Source: Alphaproteobacteria bacterium | GTDB taxonomy: Bacteria > Pseudomonadota > Alphaproteobacteria > UBA9655 | Direction of reading: 5' to 3' | DNA: 64,000 nucleotides | NCBI GenBank assembly: GCA_027459605.1 | Contig: DAIDHR010000002.1 | Coordinates: 1-64,000, forward strand | Shown here: positions 57,607 through 64,000 of the stretch, piece after piece | How the letters are laid out: each line of letters starts with the position of its first letter | Position numbering within the stretch: the stretch's first letter is position 1 | Notes under the pieces: generated by a model | Told to the model about the DNA's origin: nothing | Database searches by the model: none | Seen by the model: only the letters and a program-made list of their open reading frames with translations | Translations under genes and position numbers: made by a program

Positions 57607-60600
57607 TCACATCTCAACCCCTCTTCCTCTGTTTATCTCTCGAGTCTGCTCAAGATGCTGGAGCTCCTTGGCGAGATTCTGATCGTGGGCTTTAATAGCT
57701 TGCAGAGTGGTTTTATCAAAATTTTCCATATAGGTTTTGACTTCTTGTCTAGCTTTGTCTCCGATAGATGATCCTTCAAAGGCCTTCATTTCCTTGATTT
57801 TTGATGCTAAGTATTTGGAGATAATTTCAATGTTATTGGATTTGGTAGAGGGAGAGAAGCTCATCCCAGGAGTTTCACGATTCATTTGTTCGAAGCTATT
57901 GGCCTCTGCTACGACATGGTTACGAGAAGGAGTGGTGGAAGGTTGGGGTGGTGTTTCCCTATGAGGGTTGAGATAAGGGTTTACATAAGCTTCCATACCT
58001 TGAATGCCTTGTTTTTTGAGTACATCATTGAAGTCGTCTCCAGGGTGTGAGGGCTTGATAACCGTCACTGAAAAACCTCTGCCCGTAAAGTGTTCTTGTG
58101 CTTTTTCAATGACGGTGTGGGTTTTGGAATGGGGTTTATGTTCATCGTTATCGGCGCAGATAATGATTTCTTTCTCAGGGCCCTGATAGTTTGAGATATT
58201 ATGAATGCCTAAGGAGGCCACAATTTTGCCCGTAACATTAGCCTCTTTGATGGAGAGAGCTGTTTCAAGACCTTCAGCCATAAAGACACGGTCTGCGCGT
58301 TCGCCAGTCTGCAGGGTGACAAAAGATCCTCCCGAAACGCCATATTGGATCTTATTGAGTTTTTCCCCATCAGGAGTGAGAGCCCGTCTCCCATCTGCCA
58401 TCAGTTTCGTGAGTTGAACCGATCTTAAACGACCCTCTTGATCCCGTCCAAAAGCTGCAAAACAATCCTGTTGAAGAGTTTTGCGCTCACCACCATACAT
58501 AAAGGTCGTGCCTTTGGACAGGAAACGTAAATCAGGGGCCAATTGACCTTTGATATTTCGTTCTTCGCGGAGGTAAGTTTCCGCAACGGTCCCCTCAATG
58601 GGTTTTGATTTCATCTGAAGTTCTGAGACACCATTGAGACGTGAAGCAATGTCCTTGGCTTCTTCAAGAGCATACTTTTCCTTCAAGAGTGCGCGTTCTT
58701 GTGCTTGTTCTTCCCTTTGTCTTTCAGTGACCCTTGAGGAACCCATTCCATAAGGAGGTACTTTGAGATTAAGAGCATCGGCAACATAAAAAAGAGACGC
58801 TTTATAGTCCAAGTTCTTTTCTCTGCGCACAAGCTCAAAGACGTTGCCGTTCTCTCCCGATTCAAAATCATTCCATTTCCCTTCTTTAGGTCCAGAAGTA
58901 TGTAACCGAAGGGAACCATTCTTTCCCCACCGAAGCTCATGTTTGGAACTCAAATGTTGATTGGGGCTGCCTAAAAGGTCAATTGCTAAAGAGGCATACT
59001 GCCCTCGTGCTGCTTCCAGTACCTCCTCCTCTGAAATAAAAGAGCAAGGGTTGCGATGAGGTTTTTCTAAAAGTTCCGTAGAAGAATGAAGAATTCCTTG
59101 CTTAGCTATATCATGAGTGATTGCGTCATTTGGGACCTCGTCTTTTTTGAGCTTGGCTCGATGCCTCTCCGCATATCCTTGCACAGCAAGGTCCTTTGGA
59201 GACTCTTCAATGGCATGTCCAAAAGGAGATTCCATAAGACGGTAAGCAGCTTCGTTTCGCATCCGTGCGCTGGAGAAAAATTCAGCATCATTCTCAAACT
59301 TAGTCTTTTTCATTAAGGAAAGCCGTTCCTCATGGATCTGCGCTTGCATGTATGAGAGGGCGCGAATGTGCTGAGAAAGAAGCTGACGGTCTTCCTGGGA
59401 TAGATTCCATCCAAAGGAAGCCTCATAACCTTGGATTTTTTCTTGAAGGTGATGTTCTAAAAGTGTTTGGACATTGAGAGACTCCTGGTGAACTTGATGG
59501 CCCTTCTTCAAAGCCTCAACTTTTATCTTGGCCTCTTCCAGAAGGTCATTTACCACAAAAATACAGGATCGTGCGGACCCCTGTCCTTCGGGATTCAATC
59601 TCTCGAGGTGGGAGATCAGCTCTTCTCGTTTTAGGTTAAAGCTCTCTTTGATTTCAGCCAGTCCCTTTTCGATCATCTCACTGCGAGGTTTCCAAAGAGC
59701 GGAGAAGGTTTCTTGAGAAGCCACATAGGTTTCTAGCTTAACAAGAGCCTCTGCCTTGGGAAGGAGTGCCTCAGGAGATTCCGTTTTGAGAAGCTCCGCT
59801 TTATTCTCAAGAGAATCGAATGACGTCTGATGGAAGAGGCTATAAAGATGAAGAGCTTCAAAATTTACCCCTTGGCTTTTTAATTGAGTTTTTATTGCTC
59901 CATGACTTCCTTCTTGCTTTAGCTGGGAACTCAGCTCCGCTGCCAAGGCCGCCTTATCCTCTCCCACCGCGTTTTGATACTGAGCAACGCGCTGTCCCAC
60001 CTGATACTCATACGCTTCTTTTTCCATGCGACTATGGTCACCTGCAAAGGCTAGCTTAATGATTTGCCCTCCTTTTTCTAAGGCGTCGGAGGCGAGAGAA
60101 AGCTTTTGTTTTCGTAGATTTTCCCATGTTGTATCTTCGGGGTGATCCACTCGAGAGTGGTCCATTTTATAAAGCCCCACGTAGCCGGAACGTCCCTTCC
60201 GCAAATGGCTCTGCAAGTACATGAGCTCCTTGTGTCGATGGTTAATCTCCTGGAGAAGGTGGGTTGAGGGGTGAGATTGAGAATCAGGCTGAGAATGAAG
60301 AGAAGCAAGTTTAATCCCAGCCTTAATCTCAAGGCCAGATCCATTCACAGCGCGGGCAAGCTCAGATGAGATAAAGCTGAGCGTTTGGGTGTTCACGACT
60401 TGCTTCATGTGAGCTTGAACCGTTGTGTTCGTGTGAAGGGCTTGAGCAGCCCGCTCTTCAAGAAGCTCCCATGTTAGTTCTGGGTTGTTTTTCAACCTAT
60501 TGAGGCTCTCTATCTGCTCATTTTGGAGAGAGGTCACCTTTTGGGTGGCTTGAGTTTTAATAATGTGCCAATTCTTGGCAGCTTCTTGATGAACCTTGCG

Positions 60601-63600
60601 ATATTCATGTAAAGACACAAAAGCAGAGGACAGCTCAGAAAGAGTTTGATAGGGGAGTTCGCCCTCTCCTTTGATCACCTCCAAACATCCTTGATCGAAT
60701 TTGAGTTGAGAGAATTCAATACCCATACTCTTTAAAACCCCAAAGGCGGCCTTGTTGAGGGAGGAGGATTCTCCCACCACCTTATAAAGGGCATCAGACC
60801 TCTCCAAACGTTCTTCTATGGTTGTGGCTGATGTATAATGCAAGACCAGTTCACGAAGCTCTCCCGCAACTGCATGCTCTAAGAGCTTGTCTTCATTGAC
60901 TTTGAGTGTCTCGAAGAAGGGTTTATAATATTCAGGAGATTCAACAATCTGAAGGGCTAATGTATCTCTTTGAGCTTGGAGAGTATGAAAAGTTTCCAGG
61001 GAAAGAAAGGCTGAGCCTTTTAAGGCTAAGCCTTCCGGTGATGTGAGCGTAAGAAGACCGTCTTTTTGTTTTTGAAGGTGACTGTAGAGTGCAGATGTCT
61101 CATTGCGAACTTGAATATATGATTGAACCACATCGTAGTGAACTTTTTGTTCTGGATTGAGCCTTTCATAATAAAGATTCTGGAGTTGAGAGCGGTTATG
61201 GGCTTCCGCATGGGATTTGACGGCAGAGATGTAAACATGGTTTTCCTTTGTGACGCACTCTCCCCAATAGGTGAACAACTCACCTTCTTCATTCTTTGTC
61301 ATCCGTAAGAAGGGAATATAGAGTTTCTGATTTTCTTGAATGACAGCCGCAATGGAATCCCTTTCTCTTTTGCACTTTTGATAGTCTTCATAAAGAGCGT
61401 GGGTTCTTGCTAGGGCTCCTGGGTGGGTTTCTGAGATGGTGCTCCAGAGAGTGCGTGTTTCTCTCACATGATCTATATAGGTTTGCACCTGTAAGCTGGC
61501 CCGATGCTCCAGATCAGAAAGAAGTCGAGGACGGAACCCTGCTTCCACTTCCAGCACATCCTTACGAATGCCGAGCATGCGCACATAAGGGGCGTGATTT
61601 TGCCAATCCTTCAAAATGGTTTCAGCAACACGCTTTTTTTCTTCAAAGCAAGTTTGATAGGCTCCATAGGAGGGGTGTTGATAGAGAGGTTTGGATGGAT
61701 CAAGCTCGGATTCCATCTCTTCCCGCAAGGTCACAGCCTCGATCGTTAAATCTCGATATTGTTGAACCCGATTAAACGCAGGCTTCTGCTCTTCGGAAAG
61801 ACGATAATCCTGTAAGGTTTCCTTAAGTTCTGGGCGACCTATCTTTTCCACGAGATCCTTAAAATCGAGGAATTGGTCGCGGTTGAGGTAAGCTCTCACA
61901 TCATCTCGGTGACGGGTCATGGCAACCAGCAAAGTGGAGGGATCAATAAGAGGACTTAAGGTAACAAAGCTCTTATCAAAGGTAGACCCTTCTGATTTAT
62001 GGATGCCCATGGCATAACCATGAGTGAAGTGGGCGTACTCTTCTGGATTGAATTGAACAGTTCTGCTTGAACCCAACTTATTTGACTCAAGGCAAACCGT
62101 AAGAATGCTTTTAGCTTCATCATAGGATTCGATGGTTCCAAAACTCCCGTTCTTGATGCCCTTTGATTGACTCTTCTCGGAAAAAGGCGCATTTGTCACA
62201 AAGCGCCCATGATTGTCGTTTTCCATAAATCGGATGCGATCTCCAATGGCATAGTCTTCTCCCTGAACCTTAAAGGATTCTTGCAGGTACCCTTGTTCAA
62301 TCAGCCCTGCTCGAATCATTTGGTTGAGCTGGTAAACCTCGATATTTTGATAGGCCAGTGCGATACGCGTATTCTCTGGATGGGAGATAAAGTCTTGGAC
62401 ATAGGCTTGGGCTAAAGCCTGATGAGCTTGGGTGCTCCCTTCAAACCACTCCAAATGACCTTTCTCCTCATAGGGCCGGAGGCCATCTAAGACCTGGTAG
62501 TCATTCAACAGCTTGGAACACTCTCGCTGCCAAGGAACACGTTGACGAACAACCTCACTTGTTTCACAATATCCAAACCGTTCTGCAAAAAGACGTCCAT
62601 AATCTCCCGGTTCTCGAGATTTGATTTGAGCGGGGTCTTGAACAATCAGAACCTTTGCCCCCTTATTCGCTGCTTCTTTAAGGAAAATGTCCCATAAGCG
62701 CCCCCCAATCATATTGGCTTCGTCCACAATAATGACGCTTTTTTCTGTAAATCGGTGTGATTCTAATTCTTTCAGCCGCGCAGCCGCATACCCATAAGCC
62801 TTCCACCCCGCTCGAACGGGGAACCTCCCCCAGAGTTTACCCATACTTTCTTTTTGCTCGTCATATTTTTCCCAAGCAACTCTAAAACTATCCAGAGTCT
62901 TGCACGGAATTCCAATCTCTTGTTCCATAATCTCAACGGCCTTTCCTTGAAAGGAAGTGCCTAAGACCTGGAACCCTGCTTTTTGATAAGCCTCAGCCAC
63001 GGCTTTCAACAGAGTGGTTTTGCCTGTGCCCGCTTTTCCATTTAAGAGACGAATATCAGGGCCGGAGCAGAGATGGGTAATGGCCGCTTGTTGTTCTTCA
63101 GATAATCCAGAACCCAGTTCTGATTCCCGGTTTTTGATGGCTTGAGCAATCAAATCAGAAGAGACGTCTTTGGTGCATCGCCCATGGAGGGTATCCGCTC
63201 TTTCAATGAGGTCCTCTTCTTGCTTTTTGTAGGCGGCAGAGGTAAAAAGCCGATCTCGATTGAGACTTTCTCCCACCTCATAGGTCACTTGCCTGTCGTC
63301 GATTAATTGATCCGTTATCTTTGAAGCCAGATGTCGAAGTTCCGTTGCTCCTTCAAAGACTTTATTCTCGTTGGCCGTCTTCAAAACCATCTCAGGATGC
63401 AGTGCATAACCCTCAACTTTTGCCTTGAGAAGGCTGAAGAGTTTGTCATCTCCTCCGACCCGACGCATGATTTCTTCTTCCAGATGTTTTTGAGTAAAAA
63501 CGGTCCGTTTAAGAGCCACTTCTTGAACCAAAACGGCTGGATTTTTACAAAGAATCTCAATATTTTTTTGCCGAATAGCCTCATTATCGGCAACAATACG

Positions 63601-63987
63601 GGAATATTCGCCACGCTCTGCAAGTCTCTGAGCATACCATCCTTCATGATGGGTAGGGACTAAATCTAACCCCTGATCTGCATAGGATCGGCTATCAATG
63701 CGAACCTCATATCCTCCCAGCTCCAGGTGTTTATTGACTATCTCTTCCCAGAGTTTTCGGGTTACAAGAAGCTCGGGTTTACTCACAATGTCCCGGTCTT
63801 TGCGTTGTGCAAAAGTGTCGTCCACCAAGGACCTTCGGGTAATCATTCCGTGAAAGTGAGGGTTCCCTTTATCCCAGTGAATGGCATATTCAACGACCAA
63901 ACCCCGTGGGACAAATCGTTCATTCAAGAACTCTTCTATGCAAGTTTCAGCTTCCATTTGAGAGAACTCGATAGGAATGGCGCCCAT
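57607..63987 (-). CDS. traA: Ti-type TraA-like relaxase - RecD-like helicase - Toprim/primase fusion; N-terminus beyond window
   Basis: HWDKGNPHFHGMITRRSL (relaxase His motif), LNGKAGTGKTTLL (Walker A), VIIVDEANMIG, HGYAMGIHKSEGSTFD, C-terminal FMAEGLETALSIKE and IIICADNDEHK (Toprim). Confidence 0.88.
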   Translation of the reverse strand: MGAIPIEFSQMEAETCIEEFLNERFVPRGLVVEYAIHWDKGNPHFHGMITRRSLVDDTFAQRKDRDIVSKPELLVTRKLWEEIVNKHLELGGYEVRIDSRSYADQGLDLVPTHHEGWYAQRLAERGEYSRIVADNEAIRQKNIEILCKNPAVLVQEVALKRTVFTQKHLEEEIMRRVGGDDKLFSLLKAKVEGYALHPEMVLKTANENKVFEGATELRHLASKITDQLIDDRQVTYEVGESLNRDRLFTSAAYKKQEEDLIERADTLHGRCTKDVSSDLIAQAIKNRESELGSGLSEEQQAAITHLCSGPDIRLLNGKAGTGKTTLLKAVAEAYQKAGFQVLGTSFQGKAVEIMEQEIGIPCKTLDSFRVAWEKYDEQKESMGKLWGRFPVRAGWKAYGYAAARLKELESHRFTEKSVIIVDEANMIGGRLWDIFLKEAANKGAKVLIVQDPAQIKSREPGDYGRLFAERFGYCETSEVVRQRVPWQRECSKLLNDYQVLDGLRPYEEKGHLEWFEGSTQAHQALAQAYVQDFISHPENTRIALAYQNIEVYQLNQMIRAGLIEQGYLQESFKVQGEDYAIGDRIRFMENDNHGRFVTNAPFSEKSQSKGIKNGSFGTIESYDEAKSILTVCLESNKLGSSRTVQFNPEEYAHFTHGYAMGIHKSEGSTFDKSFVTLSPLIDPSTLLVAMTRHRDDVRAYLNRDQFLDFKDLVEKIGRPELKETLQDYRLSEEQKPAFNRVQQYRDLTIEAVTLREEMESELDPSKPLYQHPSYGAYQTCFEEKKRVAETILKDWQNHAPYVRMLGIRKDVLEVEAGFRPRLLSDLEHRASLQVQTYIDHVRETRTLWSTISETHPGALARTHALYEDYQKCKRERDSIAAVIQENQKLYIPFLRMTKNEEGELFTYWGECVTKENHVYISAVKSHAEAHNRSQLQNLYYERLNPEQKVHYDVVQSYIQVRNETSALYSHLQKQKDGLLTLTSPEGLALKGSAFLSLETFHTLQAQRDTLALQIVESPEYYKPFFETLKVNEDKLLEHAVAGELRELVLHYTSATTIEERLERSDALYKVVGESSSLNKAAFGVLKSMGIEFSQLKFDQGCLEVIKGEGELPYQTLSELSSAFVSLHEYRKVHQEAAKNWHIIKTQATQKVTSLQNEQIESLNRLKNNPELTWELLEERAAQALHTNTTVQAHMKQVVNTQTLSFISSELARAVNGSGLEIKAGIKLASLHSQPDSQSHPSTHLLQEINHRHKELMYLQSHLRKGRSGYVGLYKMDHSRVDHPEDTTWENLRKQKLSLASDALEKGGQIIKLAFAGDHSRMEKEAYEYQVGQRVAQYQNAVGEDKAALAAELSSQLKQEGSHGAIKTQLKSQGVNFEALHLYSLFHQTSFDSLENKAELLKTESPEALLPKAEALVKLETYVASQETFSALWKPRSEMIEKGLAEIKESFNLKREELISHLERLNPEGQGSARSCIFVVNDLLEEAKIKVEALKKGHQVHQESLNVQTLLEHHLQEKIQGYEASFGWNLSQEDRQLLSQHIRALSYMQAQIHEERLSLMKKTKFENDAEFFSSARMRNEAAYRLMESPFGHAIEESPKDLAVQGYAERHRAKLKKDEVPNDAITHDIAKQGILHSSTELLEKPHRNPCSFISEEEVLEAARGQYASLAIDLLGSPNQHLSSKHELRWGKNGSLRLHTSGPKEGKWNDFESGENGNVFELVRREKNLDYKASLFYVADALNLKVPPYGMGSSRVTERQREEQAQERALLKEKYALEEAKDIASRLNGVSELQMKSKPIEGTVAETYLREERNIKGQLAPDLRFLSKGTTFMYGGERKTLQQDCFAAFGRDQEGRLRSVQLTKLMADGRRALTPDGEKLNKIQYGVSGGSFVTLQTGERADRVFMAEGLETALSIKEANVTGKIVASLGIHNISNYQGPEKEIIICADNDEHKPHSKTHTVIEKAQEHFTGRGFSVTVIKPSHPGDDFNDVLKKQGIQGMEAYVNPYLNPHRETPPQPSTTPSRNHVVAEANSFEQMNRETPGMSFSPSTKSNNIEIISKYLASKIKEMKAFEGSSIGDKARQEVKTYMENFDKTTLQAIKAHDQNLAKELQHLEQTREINRGRGVEM

Positions 63988-64000
63988 AATGGTTTGAGCC

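Noticed and set aside
58004-63663. Many short ORFs antisense to the relaxase gene
   Set aside because: Expected by-product of a long open frame; no independent evidence

Overview
AT-rich bacterial window, most likely from an intracellular alphaproteobacterium (Rickettsiales/Holosporales-like; inferred from protein character, not tested). The core is a near-complete F-type conjugative transfer module on the + strand (about 9.7-35.1 kb): an excisionase-like HTH protein, a replication-protein-like ORF, SSB, pilin-like TraA, TraL, TraE, TraK, TraB, TraV, TraC, an S26 peptidase TraF, TraW, a small membrane ORF, TraU, TrbC, two tandem TraN paralogues, thioredoxin-like TraF, TraH, TraG and TraD. A very large relaxase-helicase-Toprim protein (57.6 kb to the window edge, - strand, N-terminus cut off) closes the element. 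The layout resembles a Rickettsiales amplified genetic element (RAGE). Between traD and the relaxase lies about 22 kb of cargo: several Sec-leader proteins (metallo-beta-lactamase fold, Sel1/TPR-like, a candidate deaminase, one orphan), an intact IS1595 element with an 8-bp target duplication, a tnpA::leucine dehydrogenase chimeric pseudogene, an S24-type regulator coupled to peptide deformylase, a LuxR-type ligand-domain solo, an MHS/MFS transporter, a SWIM/SNF2 pair, a full group II intron, a HicB-like antitoxin, a ProQ/FinO-like protein and a DUF234-type ATPase. Left of the module are an ISAs1-like transposase, an ORF-less group II intron remnant, an AlbA_2 regulator, a histidine phosphatase, an ELM1-like protein and an HTH-TM-NB-ARC-TPR protein. 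Main leads: (1) a secreted candidate deaminase (HTE...CSHC) with NLS-like clusters; (2) a shared palindromic TTGCAG-type repeat that appears to supply the leader peptides of five unrelated tra genes; (3) four perfect-period 21-bp iteron-like repeats inside the replication-like gene; (4) a structured, pseudoknot-capable segment after traD that could be oriT or an RNA element; (5) in-frame micro-palindromes in tra proteins.
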